Assembly (NCBI RefSeq): GCF_014904755.1
Contig: NZ_JACZFQ010000006.1
Location: 62,001 to 126,000 of the forward strand
Direction of reading: 5' to 3'
Origin: Neoluteolibacter marinus
GTDB taxonomy: Bacteria > Verrucomicrobiota > Verrucomicrobiia > Verrucomicrobiales > Akkermansiaceae
DNA length: 64,000 nt
Under the pieces are notes generated by a model. The model saw nothing but the letters and a program-made list of their open reading frames with translations, was not told the DNA's origin and did no database searches. Below are positions 42,229-51,033 of this stretch, piece after piece. The position numbers and the translations under genes were made by a program. Position 1 is the first letter of the stretch, and each line of letters begins with the position of its first letter.

Positions 42229-42981
42229 ATGCCAGCTGCTCCTTCCGACGTCAACGCCGCGCCCGCCGATGCCATCGTCAGCCCGACGGGCCTCGCCTCG
42301 AAAGTCATCAAAGCCGGCGACGGCGCCGAAAAGCCGGGTCCCGCGGACACCGTGACGGTGCACTATTCCGGCTGGACGACCGACGGTAAACAGTTCGACA
42401 GCTCGGTCGACCGGGGCAAGACGATCTCCTTCGCGCTCAACCAGGTCATCGCCGGCTGGACCGAGGGCCTGCAGCTGATGGTCGTCGGCGAAACCCGCCG
42501 CTTCTGGATCCCGGGCAACCTTGCCTACGGCGAAAACCCGCGGTCCGGTGCACCGAAGGGCATGCTGGTCTTCGACGTCGAGCTGTTCGGCATTGAGAAG
42601 GCCCCCGAGCCGCCGCCGGTTCCCGAGGACGTCGCCGCCCCGCCGGCCGACGCGCACACCACCGCCAGCGGCCTCGCCTCGAAGGTGCTTGCCGCCGGCA
42701 ACGGCAGCCGCCACCCGAAGGCGACCGACACGGTGGAAGTCCACTACTCCGGCTGGACCACCGACGGGAAGCTCTTCGACAGCTCCGTCGTCCGCGGCGA
42801 AACCATCGAATTCCCGCTCAACCGAGTGATCCCCGGCTGGACCGAAGGCGTGCAGCTGATGGTCGGCGGCGAGAAGCGCCGCTTCTGGATTCCGGCCAAG
42901 CTTGCCTACGGTGAGAACCCGCCGCCGGGTGCCCCGGCCGGCATGCTGGTGTTCGACGTCGAATTGATCGACATCCTCTGA
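42229..42981 (+). CDS. Tandem FKBP-type peptidyl-prolyl isomerase
   Basis: A 250-residue protein made of two FKBP domains, about residues 28-125 and 146-250. Each has the V(T/E)VHYSGWTTDGK(Q/L)FDSS, F(A/P)LN(Q/R)VI(A/P)GWTEG(L/V)QLM(V)(V/G)GE and RRFWIP(G/A)(N/K)LAYGENP landmarks. No signal peptide precedes them, so the protein stays in the cytoplasm. The two domains are very alike, which shows recent internal duplication. The usual role is proline isomerisation during folding. The ATG at 42229 is chosen; upstream codons are in the DUF3817 frame tail. Confidence 0.85.
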   Translation: MPAAPSDVNAAPADAIVSPTGLASKVIKAGDGAEKPGPADTVTVHYSGWTTDGKQFDSSVDRGKTISFALNQVIAGWTEGLQLMVVGETRRFWIPGNLAYGENPRSGAPKGMLVFDVELFGIEKAPEPPPVPEDVAAPPADAHTTASGLASKVLAAGNGSRHPKATDTVEVHYSGWTTDGKLFDSSVVRGETIEFPLNRVIPGWTEGVQLMVGGEKRRFWIPAKLAYGENPPPGAPAGMLVFDVELIDIL

Positions 42982-43006
42982 GCTTCGCTGCAAATCCGCC
43001 GCCTCC

Positions 43007-43330
43007 ATGTCCACTTCATTCGAAAACGTCACCGTCCTGGCCAAGGCCAACGTCTACTTCGACGGCAAGGTCATCTCCCACTCCCTGCAGCTGGCAGACG
43101 GCCGCAAGAAGTCGCTCGGGATCATCTTCCCCGGTGAATACCACTTCGGCACCGCCGACCCGGAAGTGATGGAAATCACCGCCGGTGCCTGCGAGGTCGT
43201 GCTCGACGGCACCACCGCGAAGATCGTCGTGGCGGCCGGGGCTTCCTTCGATGTTCCCGGCGACAGCGGCTTCACCATCACGGTGACGGATTCGCCCTGC
43301 GAATACATCTGCTCGTTCGGAACGCCTTGA
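43007..43330 (+). CDS. ppnP: Pyrimidine/purine nucleoside phosphorylase PpnP
   Basis: A 107-residue cupin that splits nucleosides with phosphate to give bases and ribose-1-phosphate. FENVTVLAKANVYFDGKVISHS, LGIIFPGEYHFGT and FDVPGDSGF are the family (DUF1255) signatures; length is as expected (about 95-107). The ATG precedes MSTSFENV. It starts 25 bases after the FKBP gene. The same strand and small spacing suggest one transcript from the DUF3817 gene onward. Confidence 0.85.
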   Translation: MSTSFENVTVLAKANVYFDGKVISHSLQLADGRKKSLGIIFPGEYHFGTADPEVMEITAGACEVVLDGTTAKIVVAAGASFDVPGDSGFTITVTDSPCEYICSFGTP

Positions 43331-43364
43331 TTCAGGCTCCGGGCGAGGTATGGAAGGCCCCGCC

Positions 43365-44120
43365 ATGTCACTGCTCCGACTCGTCCTGCTGTTGCCTGCG
43401 GTCCTGTTGGCCTCCTGTGCCATGCACCTGCCGGCACCGGAGCCGGGCGTGGCGCGCATCGAGACGCAGTCGATCCATGTCGCGACCAGCGAGACCGTGC
43501 CGGTCCACCTGCTGGCCGACAAACTCCACACCGCGCTGGTTTTCGAGCTCGAGTGGCTGGAGCAGTGTGGCTTCGAGAAACCCCCGGAGATCGGCAATCA
43601 CAAGTACGTGGTGATGAGCTGGGGCGACGAGGTCGCCTATCTGCAGGAGCGCTGGCTTTCCGTCGGCGAGGTGGCCGGCGCCTTGTTCGCGCCTTCGCCT
43701 TCCGTCATGGAATGCATCCCGATCGACTGGAAGGTCGAGCAGGTCTGCCATCACCAGCGGGTCTTCGTCGCCGATGTCCCGCGATCCGCCGGCTATTCCC
43801 TCGCGGCCTTCCTCAATGCCTGCGCCGCAAAGAATCCGGCCGGGGGCCCGCTGACGATCGGCAAGTCGAGCTGGGGCAACGGCCGCCTGATCCGCTGTCC
43901 GGAGAACTATTCCTATTACTTCCCCCGGATCTGCAATGTCTGGACCGCCCAGGCGCTCGACAGCTGCGGGTTTTCCATCGCCGTCCCGGCCGCGCTTTCC
44001 GCCAACGGCCTGGTGCGCCAGGCGACCTCCCGGAAGAACGGCTTCCGCAAGATCTGGGATGGCGAAAAGGACCCGCGCCACGCCGAACTGGAGGCGGAGC
44101 TCAAGCGACGGGGAATGTGA
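43365..44120 (+). CDS. DUF2459-family lipoprotein
   Basis: A 251-residue envelope protein with a lipobox LLASC and an N-terminal hydrophobic segment. The DUF2459 (TIGR02117) landmarks are the HTALVFELEW start, VVMSWGDEVAYLQERW, and the NVWTAQALDSCG C-terminal box. Members resemble permuted NlpC/P60-type cysteine hydrolases, but the catalytic state here cannot be judged. It lies 34 bases after ppnP. The neighbouring genes are two more envelope cysteine-hydrolase-like proteins, which suggests a shared envelope role. Confidence 0.7.
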   Translation: MSLLRLVLLLPAVLLASCAMHLPAPEPGVARIETQSIHVATSETVPVHLLADKLHTALVFELEWLEQCGFEKPPEIGNHKYVVMSWGDEVAYLQERWLSVGEVAGALFAPSPSVMECIPIDWKVEQVCHHQRVFVADVPRSAGYSLAAFLNACAAKNPAGGPLTIGKSSWGNGRLIRCPENYSYYFPRICNVWTAQALDSCGFSIAVPAALSANGLVRQATSRKNGFRKIWDGEKDPRHAELEAELKRRGM

Positions 44121-44193
44121 AGCCCCGGTGAATTCGCCGTGACCCGGCGGATCAAGGTGGCGGCCCGCCAGCCGCGCTGGTGGAATCGCCCGG

Positions 44194-44898
44194 ATGAAGC
44201 GGAAGACCATCGCCCGGCTGCTGATCTATGGAGGAGTCGTCGCGGGCTTCCTGATCTGGCGGCCTTACCACGATGGTTGCATGCGCTGGGGCTTGCCGCT
44301 CGTCCTTGCCGCCTGCTGGGTCGGGCTGGTGATTGCGTTGTGGAAAAAACCTCTGCCGAGAGCGGCGGCGATCGTGGGTCCATGCCTGCTGTTGCTGCCG
44401 CTGGCTCTGCCCGGACGCGACCTGGATCGCGCGCGACTGCGGGAGGACTACCTCGCGGCGATGCAGGCCTTTGACGGCTGCCGCTACGTCTGGGGTGGCG
44501 AGAATGCCCGGGGCATCGATTGCTCGGGGTTGCCGCGCCGGGCCCTGCGCGATGCCTTGCGGCATCAGGCGATCCGGGGCAACGGCCGTGCCGCGAGGAT
44601 GTGGCTGGCACAGTGGTGGTTCGATACCAGCGCGCGGGCCATGGGCGAGGGCTATCGTGGCTTTACCCGCCCGATCGGAGTGGAGGGACCGCTCTGGAAG
44701 CTCGACCCCGCGGAGCTCGTCGCCGGCGACCTGGCCGTGACCCGCGGCGGCAGCCACGTGATGGTCTATCTGGGTGGCGGATCGTGGATCCAGGCGGACC
44801 CGGGGCCGGGAAAGGTCTTCATCGCCCGCGCCGACGAGGATGACAATCCGTGGTTCCGTTGCGAGGTCAGCCTGCACCGGTGGACCGTCTTGGAATAG
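44194..44898 (+). CDS. NlpC/P60-type cell-wall hydrolase, membrane anchored
   Basis: A 234-residue protein with two N-terminal hydrophobic segments (LLIYGGVVAGFLIW and LPLVLAACWVGLVIAL, then AAAIVGPCLLLLPLALPG) followed by a papain-like fold. The catalytic cysteine is C110 in YVWGGENARGIDCSGL, and H188 in GSHVMVYLG is the partner. Such enzymes cut peptide crosslinks or stem peptides of peptidoglycan. The catalytic part must face the periplasm. It is convergent with the YiiX-like gene (7 bp). Confidence 0.75.
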   Translation: MKRKTIARLLIYGGVVAGFLIWRPYHDGCMRWGLPLVLAACWVGLVIALWKKPLPRAAAIVGPCLLLLPLALPGRDLDRARLREDYLAAMQAFDGCRYVWGGENARGIDCSGLPRRALRDALRHQAIRGNGRAARMWLAQWWFDTSARAMGEGYRGFTRPIGVEGPLWKLDPAELVAGDLAVTRGGSHVMVYLGGGSWIQADPGPGKVFIARADEDDNPWFRCEVSLHRWTVLE

Positions 44899-44905
44899 GA
44901 ATCAC

Positions 44906-45517
44906 CTACTCCGCGGGGAAAATCCGGGTCAATTGGGGAGCCTTGGCGAGGTCTCGCGGGGTGATCATTTCCCGGTCGAGGGGCAGGTTGCCGCGGCCCT
45001 CGATGGCTTCAATCACCGGCTGGTAGGGTTTCCACCCGAGGCTGCCGAGGGTGACGGTGTTGCCGAGGCCTTTGCCGGTGGCGGATTTCCAGCCACGCCA
45101 GATCAGCTCGGAGCAATAGATCGCCTGGTCGTCGAAGCGGTAGCGGGGGTCGTAGGGCTTGCCGAGGTCCTTGCGCATCGTGGCGAGGGCGGCGGGGACA
45201 TACTTCCGCCCGGCTTGGTCGAACCGGTAGGCCCAGATCTTGCCGCCCCGACCGCGGGCGGTGTACTCCTTCAGGCTCGTGACCTTCACCGGGCCGATGG
45301 CCTCGATGACCTGCCACTGCCCGTTCTCCTCGAACACCATCGCGCAATGCGAATAGGGCGAGCCGGTCGCGCCTTCGATGGCATCGACCAGATCGAGGCC
45401 CGGCGGGTTCGGCAGCGACTGGAAAACAATGTCGCCGGTTTCCGGTTGATAGGTGGTTCCGCCGCCGTAGCACGACACCAATCCGAGCAACATTCCGCAG
45501 GTCATCCATCTCCACAT
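44906..45517 (-). CDS. YiiX-type permuted papain-like lipoprotein
   Basis: A 203-residue protein with an N-terminal signal (ending LGLVSC, lipobox) and the YiiX/YaeF (permuted NlpC-P60, family C92) pattern: GDIVFQSL opens the domain, the histidine is in SPYSHCAMVF, and the catalytic cysteine in AIYCSELIWRGW. The likely action is amide-bond cleavage in the envelope. The ATG at 45517 precedes the signal; the frame continues upstream but without a signal or known domain. It is convergent with the NlpC/P60 gene. Confidence 0.75.
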   Translation of the reverse strand: MWRWMTCGMLLGLVSCYGGGTTYQPETGDIVFQSLPNPPGLDLVDAIEGATGSPYSHCAMVFEENGQWQVIEAIGPVKVTSLKEYTARGRGGKIWAYRFDQAGRKYVPAALATMRKDLGKPYDPRYRFDDQAIYCSELIWRGWKSATGKGLGNTVTLGSLGWKPYQPVIEAIEGRGNLPLDREMITPRDLAKAPQLTRIFPAE

Positions 45518-45690
45518 GCCTGAATCTGGCAGGCAAATCGGGACGCAGGCAAGTCGGCAGAATGCGCTTCGCGGGATGCGAATTGCATGATTTGTTCGGG
45601 ATTGAAGGGCGTGTTGGGTGCTTGTGGTCAGTGAGTTGCAGGTATGGATCGGGGTCTGCAAAAGAGATGGCGAATCCAAACTTCCCACTT

Positions 45691-46122
45691 ATGAAATATC
45701 TCTGGTTCCCCCTCGCCGCCGCGATGCCGTTGTTGCTTTCCTACTGTGACCAGGCGGAGAGCCGCGGTGACGTCAGCTTTGCCAAGAGCACCTTCGAGTC
45801 TTTGGCCCGCGGCGAGGAGGGGGTGCGGGACCGGATCGATTGGACGACCTTGAACTCGCTGGGCCAGAACGTCGGGCTGGCCTATGTGCAGGTCCCCTCC
45901 GAGACGGAGAAAGTGAATTTCGAGAAGGCCTTTGTCAGCCAGTTTTCGGCCTCGTTCCGCGAGGCGGGGGGCTCGCCGGACCAGTTCGGGAACTGGCGGG
46001 TGTCCCATCATGACGACCTCAAGACCGAGGTCGCCGCCGATTCGGCCGGGGGAACGGTGACCATCACCGTGACCGAGCGCGACGGCAAGGAGCGGGTGTC
46101 CGGACTCGGCTTCATCCGCTAG
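45691..46122 (+). CDS. Small lipoprotein of unknown function
   Basis: A 143-residue lipoprotein. A short signal (MKYLWFPLAAAMPLLLSYC) with lipobox LLSYC is followed by a domain with helix/strand alternation (FESLARGEEGVRDRIDWTTL and VTITVTERDGKERVSGLGF). No family is recognised. The ATG at 45691 directly precedes the signal; another ATG at 45667 is in frame. A 12-bp terminator-like hairpin follows the stop. Confidence 0.6.
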   Translation: MKYLWFPLAAAMPLLLSYCDQAESRGDVSFAKSTFESLARGEEGVRDRIDWTTLNSLGQNVGLAYVQVPSETEKVNFEKAFVSQFSASFREAGGSPDQFGNWRVSHHDDLKTEVAADSAGGTVTITVTERDGKERVSGLGFIR

Positions 46123-46145
46123 TGCGGTTGGAGTGCCATATGACA

Positions 46146-46178
46146 GGGGCCGGTTCCTCTCACGGGGGAGCTGGCCCC
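46146..46178. terminator. Bidirectional terminator hairpin
   Basis: GGGGCCGGTTCC (46146-46157) pairs with GGAGCTGGCCCC (46167-46178) over 12 bp, with two G-U pairs and a nine-base loop. It lies between two convergent genes (ends 46122 and 46187). There is no long T-run, so this is a stem-only candidate. Confidence 0.5.
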
Positions 46179-46186
46179 ATCCCGTT

Positions 46187-47011
46187 TCACGCTCCTTCCA
46201 AGGTCGGGGCGATCTGAGCCGCGGCGTCGAGGAAGGACGGAAATCGCGGTTCCCAGCCGGTGGCGCGGAGGCGGGCATTCGAGACGCGCTTGTGGGTCCA
46301 GCCGCGCTTGCGGTTGGGGTCGCGCGGGCCGGCGGGCGGTAGTGGCCGGGAGAACATTACTCCGAGCTGGCGATAGCACTCGAGTTGGGCGAGCGGCCGG
46401 GAGTCGGAGACGTTGAACAGGCGGACCTGCGCGGCGGGAAGGCCGGCGAGATGAAGGATCGCCGCGGCGGCGTCGTCGCGGTGGATCTGGTTGAGGAAGC
46501 GGCGGCCGTCCTCCTCGATCACGGCTTCACCGGCGAGGAACTTTTTCAGGATCACGCTGCGGCCGGGACCGTAGATACCTGAAAGGCGGGTGATCAGGCC
46601 GCCATTGGCGAGGACCAGGTCCTCGGTCTGGCGGAGAATCTGGCCGGTTTCGCGATCGGGCTCGGCGGGGCTTTCCTCGGTGACCTCCGAGCCGTCGGTC
46701 TGGGCGTAGACGGAAGTGCTGGAGGTGAACAGCAGCGGCATGCCGGGAAAGCGGTCGAGCAGGTGGCGGCAGCCATTGAAATAGACGGCCCGGTAGGCGT
46801 CCGGACCGCCGCGGCCGGAGGAGGCGCAGTGGACGATGAAGTCCGGTTTCACCCGCAACGCCGCGACGTCGGCATTCGAGCTCAAGTCACAGGCGAGGCT
46901 GCCATCGTCGCCCGAGCGGGAGAGGGCGACGACCTCCCAGCCGGCTGCCAGGAAGTCGCGGGCGACCGCATGTCCCAGGTACCCGTGGCCGCAGAGGAGT
47001 AGCGTCGGCAT
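46187..47011 (-). CDS. NAD-dependent epimerase/reductase-like protein
   Basis: A 274-residue Rossmann-fold protein (extended SDR). The N-terminal CGHGYLGHAVARDFLAAGWEV is the atypical GxGxxG nucleotide site of the YeeZ/SDR_a7-like group. VDFIVHCAS-like strand 4, SSTSVYAQTDG with the active YxxxK-like tyrosine region, and TRLSGIYGPGR with LNQIHRDDAAAAILHL follow. The sugar or metabolite acted on is unknown. It lies 19 bases after the ABC-F gene on the same strand. Confidence 0.75.
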   Translation of the reverse strand: MPTLLLCGHGYLGHAVARDFLAAGWEVVALSRSGDDGSLACDLSSNADVAALRVKPDFIVHCASSGRGGPDAYRAVYFNGCRHLLDRFPGMPLLFTSSTSVYAQTDGSEVTEESPAEPDRETGQILRQTEDLVLANGGLITRLSGIYGPGRSVILKKFLAGEAVIEEDGRRFLNQIHRDDAAAAILHLAGLPAAQVRLFNVSDSRPLAQLECYRQLGVMFSRPLPPAGPRDPNRKRGWTHKRVSNARLRATGWEPRFPSFLDAAAQIAPTLEGA

Positions 47012-47030
47012 GCCGGGAGAGGTGCGGCCG

Positions 47031-48659
47031 TCACGCCGTCACGGCGCCGCGGTCGTCGTTGAGTCCGCTTTTCTCGAGGAAGTAGTCGTAGCCGCCGGTG
47101 TAGCGGGTCAGCACGCTGGCGGTGTCCGCCTCGTTGCGGGCGATGTGCAGCGTGGTCTCGGCGAGGTTGCGGATGAAGTGCACGTCGTGGGAGATGAACA
47201 CCAGGGTGCCCTCGTAGCTCTTCAAGGCGTTGACCAGCGAGTCGATCGAGAGGATGTCGAGGTGGGTCGTCGGCTCGTCCATCAGCAGCAGGTTCGGCGG
47301 ATCGACGAGGAACTTGACCAGGTTGAGGCGGGACTTCTCTCCACCGGAAAGCACGCCGCAGCGCTTTTCCACGTCGGTCCGGCGGAACAGGAAAGTGCCG
47401 AGGATGGCGCGGGCGTCCTCCTCGCGGAGGGTCGGGCAGCTCGCCAGCACTTCCTCGAGCACGGTGTTGTCCTCGTTGAGGGTCTCGGAGCGGTGCTGCG
47501 AGTAGTAACCCATCTTCGTCAGGTAGCCGACCTCGCGCTCGCCGCCGTTGATCTCAAGCTGGCCGGCGAGGATCTTGAGCAGGGTCGACTTGCCGGCGCC
47601 GTTCGGGCCGACCAGGACGATCTTGTCGCCGCGCTCGATGGTCAGGTCGAGGTCCTTGTAGATGACCTTCTCGCCATAGGCCTGGCCGATCTTTTTCAGG
47701 TCGACGACCTTCTGGTTCGAGCGGGCCGGCTGCGGGAAGGCGAACTTGAAGGGCTTGCGCGGGGCACGCGGCTTCTCGATCCGGTCCAGCTTCTCGAGGA
47801 ACTTGATCCGCGACTGTACCTGCGCCGCCTTCGAACCGACCTGGCGGAAACGGTCGATGAATTCCTGGTGGCCTTCGATCTCCTTGTTCTGGTTCCGGTA
47901 GGCCTGGACCTTCTGCTCGTAGCGCGCTTCGCGCTGCTCAAGGTAGCTGGTGTAGTTGCCGGTGTAGGAGATGAGCTCCTGGGCGTCGGGGTCGATTTCC
48001 ACCACGCTCTCGATGATCGCGTCCATGAAGTCGCGGTCGTGGGAAATCATCAGGATCGCGCCGGGATAGTTCATCAGGTAGCGCTGGAACCACAGCAGCG
48101 AGAGCAGGTCGAGGTGGTTGGTCGGCTCGTCCAGCATCAGCAGGTCGGGCTCCTGGACCAGCAGGCGGGCGAGGTAGGCACGCATGATCCAGCCGCCGGA
48201 GAACTCGCGGGCGGTGCGGTGGAAGTCGGCTTCCTTGTACCCGAGTCCGGCGAGGATTTTCTTCGCCTTGGGCTCCAGCTGGTAGCCGTTGAGCAGGTTG
48301 AACTGGTCCTGCGCGTGGGCGTAGTCGGGATGGTCGAGGGTGCCCGCCGCCTCATGCTCGCGCATGGTCCGCAGGTAGCCGACCATTTCCGGGGTGATGC
48401 CGATGGCGATCTCCAGCACCGTTTCGTCGCCCGGGTCGCCGGATTCCTGGGCGAGGTAGCCGGTGATCGCGTATTCGTCGCGCTCGATGGTGCCGCCATC
48501 CAGGTCTTCCTCCCCCAGGATCATCCGGAAAAGCGTCGACTTGCCGGCGCCGTTCGGGCCGACCAGGGCCATGCGTTCGCCCCAGTTGATCGTCAGTTCC
48601 GCGTCGCGGAAAAGCGTGCGGCCGCCGAGGGTCTTGGTGAGCTTGTGAATGGAGAGCAC
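47031..48659 (-). CDS. ABC-F family ATPase
   Basis: A soluble 542-residue protein with two ABC domains and no membrane part, the form that acts on ribosomes. Domain 1 has Walker A GPNGAGKS (34-41) and signature FSGGWIMRAYLARLL with the DEPTNHLD Walker B; domain 2 has GPNGAGKST again, LSGGEKSRLNLVKFL and DEPTTHLD. A charged linker of about 70 residues (EQREARYEQKVQAYRNQNKEI) joins them. Members include Uup, YbiT and YheS types; I cannot tell which. The start is uncertain: GTG at 48659 (VLSIHKLTKT) is chosen; a TTG at 48701 would add 14 unlikely residues. Confidence 0.85.
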   Translation of the reverse strand: MLSIHKLTKTLGGRTLFRDAELTINWGERMALVGPNGAGKSTLFRMILGEEDLDGGTIERDEYAITGYLAQESGDPGDETVLEIAIGITPEMVGYLRTMREHEAAGTLDHPDYAHAQDQFNLLNGYQLEPKAKKILAGLGYKEADFHRTAREFSGGWIMRAYLARLLVQEPDLLMLDEPTNHLDLLSLLWFQRYLMNYPGAILMISHDRDFMDAIIESVVEIDPDAQELISYTGNYTSYLEQREARYEQKVQAYRNQNKEIEGHQEFIDRFRQVGSKAAQVQSRIKFLEKLDRIEKPRAPRKPFKFAFPQPARSNQKVVDLKKIGQAYGEKVIYKDLDLTIERGDKIVLVGPNGAGKSTLLKILAGQLEINGGEREVGYLTKMGYYSQHRSETLNEDNTVLEEVLASCPTLREEDARAILGTFLFRRTDVEKRCGVLSGGEKSRLNLVKFLVDPPNLLLMDEPTTHLDILSIDSLVNALKSYEGTLVFISHDVHFIRNLAETTLHIARNEADTASVLTRYTGGYDYFLEKSGLNDDRGAVTA

Positions 48660-48710
48660 GCCGCGGGTGTAGGGGACCCGGGCGCGTCGGGCAAGCGGCA
48701 AGGCGCCGAC

Positions 48711-49913
48711 TTACTCGAAGGCGTCGCTCATCATGTACTCCCGCCAGGCGCTGTTTAGCTCGTCGGGCGACTCGTAGCCGAGCGCCTCGGCGAAGTCCCC
48801 GGCGTCGGGCGATTCGTTGTGCTCCGAGATGTCTTCCAGCAGTTTCGCGAATCCGGCGAGCCGCTCGTCGTCGGCGTGGATGAAGTGCATCAGCCCGTAG
48901 CCGAAACCGAGGTCGCGCGGTTCGGCGCGGCTGGCCTGGGTTTGGAGCAGCGTCTCGATGTCGGCCTGGGCGCCGTCCTTGAGGAGCTTTTTGGTGATGC
49001 CCGACCAGTTCCGGCTGTTGCGGAAACCCTCCACCTCGCGGCCGCCGATCGTCACCTCGGTCTCGATCTTCCCGCAGATGAGGCCTTCGCGATGGAACGA
49101 GGCCACCAGCCGGATGATCGAGAACGAGGCCGTGCCATTCTGGACCGGGTCGCCGATCCAGTGGCGCAGGATGTCCTCGGAAAGGAAGTGGATCCGCTTG
49201 TGCCACAGGATCCGGTTGTGGTCGGCGCCCTTGGCGTCGAGCCGGAACGCCCGGCCGATGTTGGTGAAGCCGGACTCTTTGGCGAAGTCCTTGTCGAGGT
49301 CGAAGGCGACGATGGTGTAGGATTCCAGACTGTAGCTGTAGCGGACGGTCCTGCTTTCCTGGGCATGGTTCCGGTGCCAGTTCGCGAGGGTCTTGGACTC
49401 GCCCTTGTCCTCGAGCAGGACGATCGGCATCTTGCGGTCCTTGAAGGCTTCCACCAGGCCGGGATAGTCGCTGGCCATGTCGGTCCACAGCCGCTCTGCC
49501 GCTTCCGCATAGGCGGCCAGGATCGCCGGCCTGACCTTGGCCTGGCCGCCGACGATGAAGTGCGGGGACTCGAGCGTGACCGGGTAGACCAGCTTGCCGA
49601 GGCGGAGGCCGACGGGGCGCGGCTGCCAGGCGGTTGGGTCGATTTTCGAGGTGTCGAAGCGTTCGCCCTTCAGCGACTTCTTCGCCTTGGCGGCTGCCTT
49701 GAGGTAGTCGAGGTCGCCGCTGCTCAGGGTGTCGCGTGCAATCTTCACCCGGCTGCCGTTGTCGCGGCGTACCCAGATTTCGGCTTCGGTTTGTTTGACC
49801 AGGGTTCCCTCCAGGGTCCGTCCTTTCACGTCGGTCCAGGTACGGGCTTCCTCGCCGGTGGCGGTGAGGCAAGCGGCGGCGAAAACGGTGAGTGCGGGAC
49901 GGGCGAGCCTCAT
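48711..49913 (-). CDS. Exported SHD1-type protein of unknown function
   Basis: A 400-residue protein with a signal peptide (ending AACLTATGEE). Residues about 25-60 form an SHD1/SLA1-like domain (RTWTDVKGRTLEGTLVKQTEAEIWVRR, read in parts, then ARDTLSSGDLDYL), frequent in Planctomycetes and Verrucomicrobia. The C-terminal 300 residues carry a domain with WRxYMxSDAFE at the end that I do not recognise; an HFIVGG..R element and a helix-rich core suggest a DUF1570-like peptidase, but HExxH is absent. It ends 51 bases before the ABC-F start. Confidence 0.65.
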   Translation of the reverse strand: MRLARPALTVFAAACLTATGEEARTWTDVKGRTLEGTLVKQTEAEIWVRRDNGSRVKIARDTLSSGDLDYLKAAAKAKKSLKGERFDTSKIDPTAWQPRPVGLRLGKLVYPVTLESPHFIVGGQAKVRPAILAAYAEAAERLWTDMASDYPGLVEAFKDRKMPIVLLEDKGESKTLANWHRNHAQESRTVRYSYSLESYTIVAFDLDKDFAKESGFTNIGRAFRLDAKGADHNRILWHKRIHFLSEDILRHWIGDPVQNGTASFSIIRLVASFHREGLICGKIETEVTIGGREVEGFRNSRNWSGITKKLLKDGAQADIETLLQTQASRAEPRDLGFGYGLMHFIHADDERLAGFAKLLEDISEHNESPDAGDFAEALGYESPDELNSAWREYMMSDAFE

Positions 49914-50004
49914 GGGGGAGGGATCATGCATGGATGATCGTTAGACACAACAAACCAGTTGTCGCTTTCCGTCCGGCGGCCGCCGGTGCTATGGATGGGA
50001 TGTG

Positions 50005-51033
50005 ATGCTGTCCCGGCGCCGGTTCCTGTGCTCGATGGTTGCCGCCTGCGGCGGTTGTGCCGGACCGTCCGGCAGCGGCGCATGGAGCGGTTCGCAGCTG
50101 GAGCGGGCCGACGCGATCGCCCGCAGCCGCGGCGCGCAGGGGTGGGCGGCATGGTCGGGGGGGCACAAGCTTCACGGCTGGAACACGGGTGCGAGCGGGC
50201 CGGCCCTCAGCATCACCAAGTCGCTGGCGGCCCTGGCGGCGACGCGGGCGATGGGGGAGGGCTGGCTTTCCGACGGCGAACGGGTGGCCGCGACGATTCC
50301 CGAGTGGAGCGGCGACTCCCGCAAGGCGAGGATCACGGTGTCGATGCTGCTCCAGCAGACGGCCGGCCTGGAGTCCGGCGTGGCAGCCCTCTACCGGAAT
50401 CCCACGGACAAGGGTCGCAACGCCGTCGCCTTGGCGGTGGTGAACGACCCGGGGAGCTTCTTTCGCTACGGCCCGGCCTGCTGGGAGGTGCTGGCGGAGT
50501 TGATGCAACGCAAGCTCGTGGCGAGGGGGGAGACCTTGGAGAAATTCCTGCACCGGGCGGTGATGCGCCCGGTCGGCCTCAGCAGCCCCGACTGGCGGTC
50601 GGACCGCAAGGGCCGCTTCTTCCTGTCGACCGGCGCGGAACTCGACGTCGAGGCGCTGGGCCGGCTCGGGCGGACGCTCGCCCGCCTGCTCGCCGGCGAA
50701 AGTGTTGCCGGCTTCGATCCGGCGCTGTTCGCCCGCATGACCCGGCCTTCCGCGGTGAACCCGATGTTCGGCGGCGGACTGTGGCGGAATTCAAATGCCC
50801 GCAAGGCCGGGTCTCACGCGATCGAAGTCGAGGACGCGCTCGACCCCGCGCCGGCCAGCAGCCTGTGGCAGCGCGCCTGCCTGTCGAAGAACCAGCCTTC
50901 CGACCTCGTCGCTCTGATCGGCTCGTCGGGCCGGCGGGTGTTCATCTGGCCGTCGGCGGGGAAAGTCGTCGCCCGCCTCGGCCGCTCGCCGTCGTGGAAG
51001 GACGGGCCTTTCCTCGACTCGCTCAGCGTCTGA
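50005..51033 (+). CDS. Tat-exported serine hydrolase, beta-lactamase-like
   Basis: A 342-residue protein. The N-terminus SRRRFLCSMVAACGG matches a twin-arginine signal with a lipobox-like AACGGC, so it may be a Tat-exported lipoprotein. The fold is class C beta-lactamase-like: SITK at 69-72 holds the nucleophile and lysine, while the second motif reads YGP (155-157) in place of YSN. No KTG is clear. The substrate is unknown. It may start at the GTG one codon upstream. It converges with the downstream gene, overlapping it by 11 bases. Confidence 0.7.
   Translation: MLSRRRFLCSMVAACGGCAGPSGSGAWSGSQLERADAIARSRGAQGWAAWSGGHKLHGWNTGASGPALSITKSLAALAATRAMGEGWLSDGERVAATIPEWSGDSRKARITVSMLLQQTAGLESGVAALYRNPTDKGRNAVALAVVNDPGSFFRYGPACWEVLAELMQRKLVARGETLEKFLHRAVMRPVGLSSPDWRSDRKGRFFLSTGAELDVEALGRLGRTLARLLAGESVAGFDPALFARMTRPSAVNPMFGGGLWRNSNARKAGSHAIEVEDALDPAPASSLWQRACLSKNQPSDLVALIGSSGRRVFIWPSAGKVVARLGRSPSWKDGPFLDSLSV

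Noticed and set aside
45518-45690. N-terminal extension of the YiiX-like gene
   Set aside because: The upstream frame lacks a signal and overlaps the divergent neighbour's leader; the ATG at 45517 gives a lipoprotein signal.
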